Origin: Plasmopara viticola
Lineage: Eukaryota > Oomycota > Peronosporomycetes > Peronosporales > Peronosporaceae
NCBI GenBank assembly: GCA_001695595.3
Contig: MBPM02000083.1
Location: 62,001 to 126,000, forward strand
Length of the DNA stretch: 64,000 nucleotides
Reading direction: 5' to 3'
Shown here: piece after piece, positions 23,411 through 35,595 of the stretch
Layout: each line of letters begins with the position of its first letter
How positions within the stretch are numbered: position 1 is the first letter of the stretch
Made by a program: the position numbers and the translations under genes
The notes under the pieces: generated by a model
Told to the model about the DNA's origin: nothing
The model's database searches: none
Seen by the model: the letters and a program-made list of their open reading frames with translations, nothing else

Positions 23411-24427
23411 TCGATGTAGAAGATCATTTTAAATGTTTGTCTTTCGTAGCCTCTGTATTGCTTGTAGTTTTGTCGCTAAAATTGGTCAAATGGGAAGATA
23501 GGTCAGAAATATGTCAACGATACTGAATTGATGAATAAAAGCTTATTTTTTTAAACCGATGCTGGCCGCAATCTAGTATTCGTTTTGCATAAATGGCAAG
23601 ATCGTATTGAAACAAACGATTTTTCTCAGACCTTTGATACATACGGCGCAATGAGTTGAATCGATATATCTTATAAGTTCAGCTTGGTTGCTGCAAAGGC
23701 AATTCGAAGTTCACAAAATTTGTAAACCATGGCCGTAGATTCCAGCCGAAGTCATTACCATCACCGCAATATCGACACACTTTCTTCGTCGATTAGACAT
23801 ATAACATTCTAGCCCACACGTGGACAAGCTCCAAAAATGTTACTGGTCAAACGTGTTTAAATCTAAATGAGTCACATCGTTTCACCACCATATCTGCAAT
23901 ATTGAACAAAACGTTTTGGGGACAACGGACTCTACTGAGCGAAACCGGTAATATTATTATTTGCTCAAGATAAAAATCGGATCAATCCTTTTTGACGGCA
24001 CAATTAAACCAAATCCTCTGACAACGCATATGTGGAAGATCTAACCATTTCACAACTTTAGACGGAACAACAATAGTGTCGATAACATAAGATTGACAGA
24101 AGATATAGATAAACTGGTCGTTGGCCACTGTGCTATCAGGGTTGCTATCCATCAACGAAATTTTGCCCCAAAGTCATTTCTTGTAAAACACGAATTGACG
24201 CTTCAATGCGTACTAATTGAAAGGAAAGAACGCGTCATCACAAATGACCTTTCAACGTATTCTAGAGATTGTGTCAAGTACGGATGAATGTCGTGACGGG
24301 TGACGCCACCGTCATGTGAAACAACTAAAGTTCGTTATTCACTCTCACATTTACATCCAGCATCTCCAGCACCTCCACCACCTTCTGTCTCGGCTGCTAG
24401 CTTTTACCTTCTCGATCAAAGTTGACC

Positions 24428-25266
24428 ATGAAAAGTGCTGCCGCTTTCGCTACCTTTCTCACACTGAGTGTATTCGTTGCCACAACGGAAGTTCAAGGTA
24501 CACCAGGCCTTCGTGGTCTACGATCACTCGCTGATAACCAATCAACTGAGAGTAGTGAGGGCAGAAAGGATCACTACAACCACCACCGACACGTCAAGAA
24601 AGTCATCAAGAAAGTCAAGAAAATCGCCATTCCTGTTCCCGTGGCGGTGCCGCAGTATATTCCAGTCCCAATCAGCGGTCCGTCTTCGGTGATTGCTAGC
24701 TCCAACACTGCTGTTGTGGGTTCGTCCAATAATGTTGTCGCAGCCTCTGGTGCTGGAGCAGTTGGATCGGGTGTTTTAGGGCCCGGTGGTGTGACTCCCG
24801 CCCCGACGACAATGACCGGACGACCAGTGGCAACCCCTGCGCCTACTACATCGGTACCGTCAAGTCTAGAAATACAGACACATCTGATAATCAATTACCA
24901 CCAACACCAGTAGCTGCTTCCCAAGGTGGTGGGATAGGAAGCAATTTGGCTGGTGGATCTGGCAATAGTGTATCAATGAGTGGCTTCGGCGGTGGGAATC
25001 AAATGGGTACTTTCGGTAACAGCATGTTCGGCGGTTTTGGTGCTAATACTGGCAATGGCTTCAACGGCAACGGCAACAATGGCTTCGGCCAGCAGATGGG
25101 CATCGACACGCCAAATGGAAATATGTTTGGTGGGTTTGGCCGTCAAGGTGCAGCTGGTGGTGGAGGGCAGCGCGGTTTCGGAGGTGAAGCACCGGACGGA
25201 ATCAATAGTGTAGCGAGCGGCAATGCACTTGGTGGAGGGATAACCCGCCGTCGTCGTCGACTTTGA
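24428..25266 (+). pseudogene. R5: secreted Pro/Gly-rich array protein, one 1-bp loss
   Basis: The copy is 839 bp. One G is missing near 24869 (a G pair), shifting the frame after the Thr/Pro linker; the shifted frame stops at 24913. The original frame resumes from about 24946 through FGANTG to the Arg run. This is a single run-length contraction, so it may be an assembly error over an intact gene. Confidence 0.82.
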
Positions 25267-26272
25267 TCGATGTAGAAGATCATTTTTAAATGTTTGTCTT
25301 TCGTAGCCTCTGTATTGCTTGTAGTTTTGTCGCTAAAATTGGTCAAATGGGAAGATAGGTCAGAAATATGTCAACGATACTGAATTGATGAATAAAAGCT
25401 TATTTTTTTTTTGAACCGATGCTGGCCGCAATCTAGTATTCGTTTTGCATAAATGGCAAAATCGTAATGAAACAAACGATATTTCGATCAGATCTTGATA
25501 CACACGGCGCAATGAACTGGATCGATGTATCTTACGAGTTCAGCTTGGTTGCTGCAAAGGCAATTCGAAATTCACAGAATTTGTAAACCGAGGCCGTAGA
25601 TTCCAGCCAGAGTCATCACCATCACCGCAATATCGACACACTTTCTTTGTCGATTAGACTAATAACATTTTAGCCCACACGTGGACAAAGCTCCAAAAAG
25701 TTACTGGTCAAACGTGTTTAAATCTAAATAAGTCACATCGTTTCACCATATGATTCATCTGCAATATTGAAGAAAAACGTTTTGGGGACAACGGACTCTA
25801 CTGAGCTCAAGATAAAAATCGGATCAATCCTTTTTGACGGCACAATTAAACCAAATCCTCTGACAACGCATATGTGGAAGATCTAACCATTTCACAACTT
25901 TAGACGGAACAACAATAGTGTCGATAACATAAGATTGACAGAAGATATAGATAAACTGGTCGTTGGCCACTGTGCTATCAGGGTTGCTATCCATCAACGA
26001 AATTTTGCCCCCAAAGTCATTTCTTGGTAAAACACGAATTGACGCTTCAATGCGTACTAATTGAAAGGAAAGAACGCGTCATCACAAATGACCTTTCAAC
26101 GTATTGTAGAGATTGGTGTCAAGTACGGATGAATGTCGTGACGGGTGACGCCACCGTCATGAGAAACAACTAAAGTTCGTTCTTCACTCTCACATTTACA
26201 TCCAGCATCTCCAGCACCTCCACCACCTTCTGTCTCGGCTGCTAGCTTTTACCTTCTCGATCAAAGTTGACC

Positions 26273-27112
26273 ATGAAAAGTGCTGCCGCTTTCGCTACCT
26301 TTCTCACACTGAGTGTATTCGTTGCCACAACGGAAGTTCAAGGTACACCAGGCCTTCGTGGTCTACGATCACTCGCTGATAACCAATCAACTGAGAGTAG
26401 TGAGGGCAGAAAGGATCACTACAACCACCACCGACACGTCAAGAAAGTCATCAAGAAAGTCAAGAAAATCGCCATTCCTGTTCCCGTGGCGGTGCCGCAG
26501 TATATTCCAGTCCCAATCAGCGGTCCGTCTTCGGTGATTGCTAGCTCCAACACTGCTGTTGTGGGTTCGTCCAATAATGTTGTCGCAGCCTCTGGTGCTG
26601 GAGCAGTTGGATCGGGTGTTTTAGGGCCCGGTGGTGTGACTCCCGCCCCGACGACAATGACCGGACGACCAGTGGCAACCCCTGCGCCTACTACATCGGT
26701 ACCGTCAAGTCTAGGAAATACAGACACATCTGATAATCAATTACCACCAACACCAGTAGCTGCTTCCCAAGGTGGTGGGATAGGAAGCAATTTGGCTGGT
26801 GGAACTGGCAATAGTGTATCAATGAGTGGCTTCGGCGGTGGGAATCAAATGGGTACTTTCGGTAACAGCATGTTCGGCGGTCGTGGTGCTAATACTGGTA
26901 ATGGCTTCAACGGCAACGGCAACAATGGCTTCGGCCAGCAGATGGGCATCGACACGCCGAATGGAAATATGTTTGGTGGGTTTGGCCGTCAAGGCGCAGC
27001 TGGTGGTGGAGGGCAGCGCGGTTTTGGAGGTGAAGCACCGGACGGAATCAATAGTGTAGCGAGCGGCAATGCACTTGGTGGAGGGATAACCCGCCGTCAT
27101 CGTCGACTTTGA
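26273..27112 (+). CDS. R6: secreted Pro/Gly-rich array protein, intact
   Basis: Complete 279-residue copy with KKVKK, SSN, GGTGNS and RGANTG. The C-terminal Arg run is interrupted by His (TRRHRRL), the only intact copy with this change. Followed by a class A spacer. Confidence 0.9.
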   Translation: MKSAAAFATFLTLSVFVATTEVQGTPGLRGLRSLADNQSTESSEGRKDHYNHHRHVKKVIKKVKKIAIPVPVAVPQYIPVPISGPSSVIASSNTAVVGSSNNVVAASGAGAVGSGVLGPGGVTPAPTTMTGRPVATPAPTTSVPSSLGNTDTSDNQLPPTPVAASQGGGIGSNLAGGTGNSVSMSGFGGGNQMGTFGNSMFGGRGANTGNGFNGNGNNGFGQQMGIDTPNGNMFGGFGRQGAAGGGGQRGFGGEAPDGINSVASGNALGGGITRRHRRL

Positions 27113-28130
27113 TCGATGTAGAAGATCATTTTTAAATGTTTGTCTTTTGTAGCCTCTGTATTGCTTGTAGTTTTGTCGCTAAAATTGGTCAAATGGGAAG
27201 ATAGGTCAGAAATATGTCAACGATACTGAATTGATGAATAAAAGCTTATTTTTTTTTTGAACCGATGCTGGCCGCAATCTAGTATTCGTTTTGCATAAAT
27301 AGCAAGATCGTATTGAAACAAACGATTTTTCTCAGACCTTTGATACATACGGGGCAATGAATTGAATCGATATATCTTATAAGTTCAGCTTGGTTGCTGC
27401 AAAGGCAATTTGAAGTTCACAAAATTTGTAAACCATGGCCGTAGATTCCAGCCGAAGTCATTACCATCACCGCAATATCGACACACTTTCTTCGTCGATT
27501 AGACATATAACATTTTAGCCCACACGTGGACAAAGCTCCAAGACTGTTACTGGTCAAACGTGTTTAAATCTAAATGAGTCACATCGTTTCACCCACCATA
27601 TCTGCAATATTGAACAAAACCGTTTTGGGGACAACGGACTCTACTGAGCGAAACCGGTAATATTATTATTTGCTCAAGATAAAAATCGGATCAATCCTTT
27701 TTGACGGCACAATTAAACCAAATCCTCTGACAACGCATATGTGGAAGATCTAACCATTTCACAACTTTAGCCGGAACAACAATAGTGTCGATAACGTATG
27801 TTATAGATATAAACTGGTCGTTGGCCACTGTACTATCAGGGTTGCTATCCATCAACGAAATTTTGCCCCCAAAGTCATTTCTTGGTAAAACACGAATTGA
27901 CGCTTCAATGCGTACTAATTGAAAGGAAAGAACGCGTCATCACAAATGACCTTTCAACGTATTCTAGAGATTGGTGTCAAGTACGGATGAATGTCGTGAC
28001 GGGTGACGCCACCGTCATGTGAAACAACTAAAGTTCGTTATTCACTCTCACATTTACATCCAGCATCTCCAGCACCTCCACCACCTTCTGTCTCGGCTGC
28101 TAGCTTTTACCTTCTCGACCAAAGTTGACC

Positions 28131-28970
28131 ATGAAAAGTGCTGCCGCTTTCGCTACCTTTCTCACACTGAGTGTATTCGTTGCCACAACGGAAGTTCAAG
28201 GTACACCAGGCCTTCGTGGTCTACGATCACTCGCTGATAACCAATCAACTGAGAGTAGTGAGGGCAGAAAGGATCACTACAACCACCACCGACACGTCAA
28301 GAAAGTCATCAAGAAAGTCAAGAAAATCGCCATTCCTGTTCCCGTGGCGGTGCCGCAGTATATTCCAGTCCCAATCAGCGGTCCGTCTTCGGTGATTGCT
28401 AGCCAAAACACTGCTGTTGTGGGTTCGTCCAATAATGTTGTCGCAGCCTCTGGTGCTGGAGCAGTTGGATCGGGTGTTTTAGGGCCCGGTGGTGTGACTC
28501 CCGCCCCGACGACAATGACCGGACGACCAGTGGCAACCCCTGCGCCTACTACATCGGTACCGTCAAGTCTAGCAAATACAGACACATCTGATAATCAATT
28601 ACCACCAACACCAGTAGCTGCTTCCCAAGGTGGTGGGATAGGAAGCAATTTGACTGGTGGATCTGGCAATAGTGTATCAATGAGTGGCTTCGGCGGTGGG
28701 AATCAAATGGGTACTTTCGGTAACAGCATGTTCGGCGGTTTTGGTGCTAATACTGGCAATGGCTTCAACGGCAACGGCAACAATGGCTTCGGCCAGCAGA
28801 TGGGCATCGACACGCCAAATGGAAATATGTTTGGTGGGTTTGGCCGTCAAGGTGCAGCTGGTGGTGGAGGGCAGCGCGGTTTCGGAGGTGAAGCACCGGA
28901 CGGAATCAATAGTGTAGCGAGCGGCAATGCACTTGGAGGAGGGATAACCCGCCGTCGTCGTCGACTTTGA
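28131..28970 (+). CDS. R7: secreted Pro/Gly-rich array protein, intact
   Basis: Complete 279-residue copy with KKVKK, SQN, SSLANT, NLTGGSG and FGANTG. Combining the V-type cationic patch with SQN and the F-type tail, it is one of the mosaic copies. Followed by a class B spacer. Confidence 0.9.
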   Translation: MKSAAAFATFLTLSVFVATTEVQGTPGLRGLRSLADNQSTESSEGRKDHYNHHRHVKKVIKKVKKIAIPVPVAVPQYIPVPISGPSSVIASQNTAVVGSSNNVVAASGAGAVGSGVLGPGGVTPAPTTMTGRPVATPAPTTSVPSSLANTDTSDNQLPPTPVAASQGGGIGSNLTGGSGNSVSMSGFGGGNQMGTFGNSMFGGFGANTGNGFNGNGNNGFGQQMGIDTPNGNMFGGFGRQGAAGGGGQRGFGGEAPDGINSVASGNALGGGITRRRRRL

Positions 28971-30000
28971 TCGATGTAGAAGATCATTTTTAAATGTTTG
29001 TCTTTCGTAGCCTCTGTATTGCTTGTAGTTTTGTCGCTAAAATTGGTCAAATGGGAAGATAGGTCAGAAATATGTCAACGATACTGAATTGATGAATAAA
29101 AGCTTATTTTTTTTTTGAACCGATGCTGGCCGCAATCTAGTATTCGTTTTGCATAAATGGCAAAATCGTAATGAAACAAACGATATTTCGATCAGATCTT
29201 GATACACACGGCGCAATGAACTGGATCGATGTATCTTACGAGTTCAGCTTGGTTGCTGCAAAGGCAATTCGAAATTCACAGAATTTGTAAACCGAGGCCG
29301 TAGATTCCAGCCAGAGTCATCACCATCACCGCAATATCGACACACTTTCTTTGTCGATTAGACTAATAACATTTTAGCCCACACGTGGACAAAGCTCCAA
29401 AAAGTTACTGGTCAAACGTGTTTAAATCTAAATAAGTCACATCGTTTCACCATATGATTCATCTGCAATATTGAAGAAAAACGTTTTGGGGACAACGGAC
29501 TCTACTGAGCGAAACCGGTAATATTATTATTTGCTCAAGATAAAAATCGGATCAATCCTTTTTGACGGCACAATTAAACCAAATCCTCTGACAACGCATA
29601 TGTGGAAGATCTAACCATTTCACAACTTTAGACGGAACAACAATAGTGTCGATAACATAAGATTGACAGAAGATATAGATAAACTGGTCGTTGGCCACTG
29701 TGCTATCAGGGTTGGTATCCATCGACGAAATTTTGCCCCTTAAGTCATTTCTTAGTAAAACACGAATTGACGCTTCAATGCGTACTAATTGAAAGGAAAG
29801 AACGCGTCATCACAAATGACCTTTTAACGTATTCTAGAGATTTGTGTCAAGTACGGATGAATGTCGTGACGGGTGACGCCACCGTCATGAGAAACAACTA
29901 AAGTTCGTTCTTCACTCTCACATTTACATCCAGCATCTCCAGCACCTCCACCACCTTCTGTCTCGGCTGCTAGCTTTTACCTTCTCGATCAGAGTTGACC

Positions 30001-30837
30001 ATGAAAAGTGCTGCCGCTTTCGCTACCTTTCTCACACTGAGTGTATTCGTTGCCACAACGGAAGTTCAAGGTACACCAGGCCTTCGTGGTCTACGATCAC
30101 TCGCTGATAACCAATCAACTGAGAGTAGTGAGGGCAGAAAGGATCACTACAACCACCACCGACACGTCAAGAAAGTCATCAAGAAAGTTAAGAAAATCGC
30201 CATTCCTGTTCCCGTGGCGGTGCCGCAGTATATTCCAGTCCCAATCAGCGGTCCGTCTTCGGTGATTGCTAGCTCCAACACTGCTGTTGTGGGTTCGTTC
30301 AATAATGTTGTCGCAGCCTCTGGTGCTGGAGCAGTTGGATCGGGTGTTTTAGGGCCCTGGTGTGACTCCCGCCCCGACGACAATGACCGGACGACCAGTG
30401 GCAACCCCTGCGCCTACTACATCGGTACCGTCAAGTCTAGGAAATACAGACACATCTGATAATCAATTACCACCAACACCAGTAGCTGCTTCCCAAGGTG
30501 GTGGGATAGGAAGCAATTTGGCTGGTGGATCTGGCAATAGTGTACCAATGAGTGGCTTCGGCGGTGGGAATCAAATGGGTACTTCGGTAACAGCATGTTC
30601 GGCGGTCGTGGTGCTAATACTGGTAATGGCTTCAACGGGAACGGCAACAATGGCTTCGGCCAGCAGATGGGCATCGACACGCCAAATGGAAATATGTTTG
30701 GTGGGTTTGGCCGTCAAGGTGCAGCTGGTGGTGGAGGGCAGCGCGGTTTCGGAGGTGAAGCACCGGACGGAATCAATAGTGTAGCGAGCGGCAATGCACT
30801 TGGTGGAGGGATAACCCGCCGTCGTCGTCGACTTTGA
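30001..30837 (+). pseudogene. R8: secreted Pro/Gly-rich array protein, frameshifted copy
   Basis: The copy is 837 bp. Two bases are missing near 30356-30362 (in a GGTGGT stretch) and one near 30583 (a T run), so the frame is lost and later restored. The N-terminal frame ends at 30459, giving about 151 residues with signal peptide, RGLR and cationic patch; the tail with RGANTG and the Arg run is open from 30595. The SFN variant (for SSN) is private. It is RGAN type but followed by a class B spacer, breaking the alternation seen elsewhere. Confidence 0.82.
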
Positions 30838-31874
30838 TCGATGTAGAAGATCATTTTTAAATGTTTGTCTTTCGTAGCCTCTGTATTGCTTGTAGTTTTG
30901 TCGCTAAAATTGGTCAAATGGGAAGATAGGTAAGAAATATGTCAACGATACTGAATTAATGAATAAAAGCTTATTTTTTAAACCGATGCTGGCCGCAATC
31001 TAGTATTCGTTTTGCATAAATGGCAAAATCTTAATGAAACAAACGATATTTCGATCAGATCTTGATACACACGGCGCAATGAACTGGATCGATGTATTTT
31101 ATGAGTTCAGCTTGGTTGCTGCAAAGGCAATTCGATGTTCACAGAATTTGTAAACCGAGGCCGTAGATTCCAGCCAGAGTCATCACCATCACCGCAATAT
31201 CGACACACTTTCTTTGTCGATTAGACTAATAACATTTTAGCCCACACGTGGACAAAGCTACAAAAATGTTACTGGTCAAACGTGTTTAAATCTAAATGAG
31301 TCACATCGTTTCACCATATGATTCATCTGCAATATTGAACAAAAACGTTTTGGGGGACAACGGACTCTACTGAGCGAAACCGGTAATATTATTATTTGCT
31401 CAAGATAAAAATCGGATCAATCCTTTTTGACGGCACAATTAAACCAAATCCTCTGACAACACATAACAACACATATGTGGAAGATCTAACCAGTTCACAA
31501 CTTTAGACGGAACAACAATAGTGTCGATAACATAAGATTGACATAAGATATATGTAAACTGGTCGTTGGCCACTGTGCTATCAGGGTTGCTATCCATCGA
31601 CGAAATTTGCCCCTTAAGTCATTTCTTAGTAAAACACGAATTGACGCTTCAATGCGTGCTAATTGAAAGGAAAGAACGCGTCATCACAAATGACCTTTCA
31701 ACATATTCTAGAGATTTGTGTCAAGTACGGATGAATGTCGTGACGGGTGACGCCACCGTCATGAGAAACAACTAAAGTTCGTTCTTCACTCTCACATTTA
31801 CATCCAGCATCTCCAGCACCTCCACCACCTTCTGTCTCGGCTGCTAGCTTTTACCTTCTCGATCAAAGTTGACC

Positions 31875-32690
31875 ATGAAAAGTGCTGCCGCTTTCGCTAC
31901 CTTTCTCACACTGAGTGTATTCGTTGCCACAACGGAAGTTCAAGGTACACCAGGCCTTCGTGGTCTACGATCACTCGCTGATAACCAATCAACTGAGAGT
32001 AGTGAGGGCAGAAAGGATCACTACAACCACCACCGACACGTCAAGAAAGTCATCAAGAAAATCAAGAAAATCGCCATTCCTGTTCCCGTGGCGGTGCCGC
32101 AGTATATTCCAGTCCCAATCAGCGGTCCGTCTTCGGTGATTGCTAGCCAAAACACTGCTGTTGTGGGTTCGTCCAATAATGTTGTCGCAGCCTCTGGTGC
32201 TGGAGCAGTTGGATCGGGTGTTTTAGGGCCCGGTGGTGTGACTCCCGCCCCGACGACAATGACCGGACGACCAGTGGCAACCCCTGCGCCTACTACATCG
32301 GTACCGTCAAGTCTAGCAAATACAGACACATCTGATAATCAATTACCACCAGCACCAGTAGCTGCATCCCAAGGTGGTGGGATAGGAAGCAATTTGGCTG
32401 GTGGATCTGGCAATAGTGTATCAATAAGTGGCTTCGGCGGTGGGAATCAAATGGGTACTTTCGGTAACAGCATGTTCGGCGGTTTTGGTGCTAATACTGG
32501 CAATGGCTTCAACGGCAACGGCAACAATGGCTTCGGCCAGCAGATGGGCATCGACACGCCAAATGGCAACATGTTTGGTGGGTTTGGCCGTCAAGTTGCA
32601 GCTGGTGGTGGAGGGCAGCGCGGTTTCGGAGGTGAAACACCGGACGGAATCAATAGTGTAGCGAGCGGCAATGCACTTGGAGGAGGATAA
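31875..32690 (+). CDS. R9: secreted Pro/Gly-rich array protein, lacking the Arg tail
   Basis: 271 residues. The frame is intact except for one missing G at about 32683-32688, which creates a TAA directly after ALGGG and removes ITRRRRRL; the ancestral stop would lie at 32711-32713. Variants: KKIKK, SQN, SVSISG, FGANTG, QVAAG and GETPDG. If the missing G is a sequencing error, this copy is intact. Confidence 0.8.
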   Translation: MKSAAAFATFLTLSVFVATTEVQGTPGLRGLRSLADNQSTESSEGRKDHYNHHRHVKKVIKKIKKIAIPVPVAVPQYIPVPISGPSSVIASQNTAVVGSSNNVVAASGAGAVGSGVLGPGGVTPAPTTMTGRPVATPAPTTSVPSSLANTDTSDNQLPPAPVAASQGGGIGSNLAGGSGNSVSISGFGGGNQMGTFGNSMFGGFGANTGNGFNGNGNNGFGQQMGIDTPNGNMFGGFGRQVAAGGGGQRGFGGETPDGINSVASGNALGGG

Positions 32691-33741
32691 CCCGCCGTCG
32701 TCGTCGACTTTGATCGATGTAGAAGATCATTTTCAAATGTTTGTCTTTCGTAGCCTCTGTATTGCTTGTAGTTTTGTCGCTAAAATTGGTCAAATGGGAA
32801 GATAGGTCAGAAATATGTCAACGATACTGAATTGATGAATAAAAGCTTATTTTTTAAACCGATGCTGGCCGCAATCTAGTATTCGTTTTGCATATTTGGC
32901 AAAATCGTAATGAAACAAACGATATTTCGATCAGATCTTGATACACACGGCGCAATGAACTGGATCGATGTATCTTATGAGTTCAGCTTGGTTGCTGCAA
33001 AGGCAATTCGAAATTCACAGAATTTGTAAACCGAGGCCGTAGATTCCAGCCAGAGTCATCACCATCACCGCAATATCGACACACTTTCTTTGTCGATTAG
33101 ACTAATAACATTTTAGCCCACACGTGGACAAAGCTACAAAAATGTTACTGGTCAAACGTGTTTAAATCTAAATGAGTCACATCGTTTCACCATATGATTC
33201 ATCTGCAATACTGAACAAAAACGTTTTGGGGGACAACGGACTCTACTGAGCGAAACCGGTAATATTATTATTTGCTCAAGATAAAAATCGGATCAATCCT
33301 TTTTGACGGCACAATTAAACCAAATCCTCTGACAACGCATATGTGGAAGATCTAACCATTTCACAACTTTAGACGGAACAACAATAGTGTCGATAACATA
33401 AGATTGACAGAAGATATAGATAAACTGGTCGTTGGCCACTGTGCTATCAGGGTTGCTATCCATCAACGAAATTTTGCCCCCAAAGTCATTTCTTGGTAAA
33501 ACACGAATTGACGCTTCAATGCGTACTAATTGAAAGGAAAGAACGCGTCATCACGAATGACCTTTCAACGTATTCTAGAGATTTGTGTCAAGTACGGATG
33601 AATGTCGTGACGGGTGACGCCACCGTCATGAGAAACAACTAAAGTTCGTTCTTCACTCTCACATTTACATCCAGCATCTCCAGCACCTCCACCACCTTCT
33701 GTCTCGGCTGCTAGCTTTTACCTTCTCGATCAAAGTTGACC

Positions 33742-34581
33742 ATGAAAAGTGCTGCCGCTTTCGCTACCTTTCTCACACTGAGTGTATTCGTTGCCACAAC
33801 GGAAGTTCAAGGTACACCAGGCCTTCGTGGTCTACGATCACTCGCTGATAACCAATCAACTGAGAGTAGTGAGGGCAGAAAGGATCACTACAACCACCAC
33901 CGACACGTCAAGAAAGTCATCAAGAAAATCAAGAAAATCGCCATTCCTGTTCCCGTGGCGGTGCCGCAGTATATTCCAGTCCCAATTAGCGGTCCGTCTT
34001 CGGTGATTGCTAGCCAAAACACTGCTGTTGTGGGTTCGTCCAATAATGTTGTCGCAGCCTCTGGTGCTGGAGCAGTTGGATCGGGTGTTTTAGGGCCCGG
34101 TGGTGTGACTCCCGCCCCGACGACAATGACCGGACGACCAGTGGCAACCCCTGCGCCTACTACATCGGTACCGTCAAGTCTAGGAAATACAGACACATCT
34201 GATAATCAATTACCACCAGCACCAGTAGCTGCTTCCCAAGGTGGTGGGATAGGAAGCAATTTGGCTGGTGGATCTGGCAATAGTGTACCAATCAGTGGCT
34301 TCGGCGGTGGGAATCAAATGGGTACCTTCGGTAACAGCATGTTCGGCGGTCGTGGTGCTAATACTGGTAATGGCTTCAACGGCAACGGCAACAATGGCTT
34401 CGGCCAGCAGATGGGCATCGACACGCCGAATGGAAACATGTTTGGTGGGTTTGGCCGTCAAGGCGCAGCTGGTGGTGGAGGGCAGCGCGGTTTTGGAGGT
34501 GAAGCACCGGACGGAATCAATAGTGTAGCGAGCGGCAATGCACTTGGTGGAGGGATAACCCGCCGTCGTCGTCGACTTTGA
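33742..34581 (+). CDS. R10: secreted Pro/Gly-rich array protein, intact
   Basis: Complete 279-residue copy with KKIKK, SQN, SVPISG and RGANTG; very close to R4 apart from that copy's private changes, in line with duplication of larger units. Followed by a class A spacer. Confidence 0.9.
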   Translation: MKSAAAFATFLTLSVFVATTEVQGTPGLRGLRSLADNQSTESSEGRKDHYNHHRHVKKVIKKIKKIAIPVPVAVPQYIPVPISGPSSVIASQNTAVVGSSNNVVAASGAGAVGSGVLGPGGVTPAPTTMTGRPVATPAPTTSVPSSLGNTDTSDNQLPPAPVAASQGGGIGSNLAGGSGNSVPISGFGGGNQMGTFGNSMFGGRGANTGNGFNGNGNNGFGQQMGIDTPNGNMFGGFGRQGAAGGGGQRGFGGEAPDGINSVASGNALGGGITRRRRRL

Positions 34582-35595
34582 TCGATGTAGAAGATCATTT
34601 TTAAATGTTTGTCTTTCGTAGCCTCTGTATTGCTTGTAGATTTGTCGCTAAAATTGGTCAAATGGGAAGATAGGTCAGAAATATGTCAACGATACTGAAT
34701 TGATGAATAAAAGCTTATTTTTTTAAACCGATGCTGGCCGCAATCTAGTATTCGTTTAACATAAATGGCAAAATCGTATTGAAACATACGATTTTTCTCA
34801 GACCTTTGATACACACGGCGCAATGAGTTGAATCGATATATCTTATAAGTTCAGCCTGGTTGCTGCAAAGGCAATTCGAAGTTCACAAAATTTGTAAACC
34901 ATGGCCGTAGATTCCAGCCGAAGTCATTACCATCACCGCAATATCGACACACTTTCTTCGTCGATTAGACATATAACATTTTGGCCCACACGTGGACAAA
35001 GCTCCAAAAATGTTACTGGTCAAACGTGTTTAAATCTAAATGAGTCACATCGTTTCACCCACCATAACTGCAATATTGAACAAAACCGTTTTGGGGACAA
35101 CGGACTCTACTGAGCGAAACCGGTAATATTATTATTTGCTCAAGATACAAAATCGGATCAATCCTTTTTGACGGCACGTCCTCTGACAACGCATATGTGG
35201 AAGATCTAACCATTTCACAACTTTAGACGGAACAACAATAGTGTCGATAACATAAGATTGACAGAAGATATAGATAAACTGGTCGTTGGCCACTGTGCTA
35301 TCAGGGTTGCTATCCATCAACAAAATTTTGCCCCCAAAGTCATTTCTTGGTAAAACACGAATTGACGCTTCAATGCGTACTAATTGAAAGGAAAGAACGC
35401 GTCATCACAAATGACCTTTCAACGTATTGTAGAGATTGGTGTCAAGTACGGATGAATGTCGTGACGGGTGACGCCACCGTCATGAGAAACAACTAAAGTT
35501 CGTTCTTCACTCTCACATTTACATCCAGCATCTCCAGCACCTCCACCACCTTCTGTCTCGGCTGCTAGCTTTTACCTTCTCGATCAAAGTTGACC

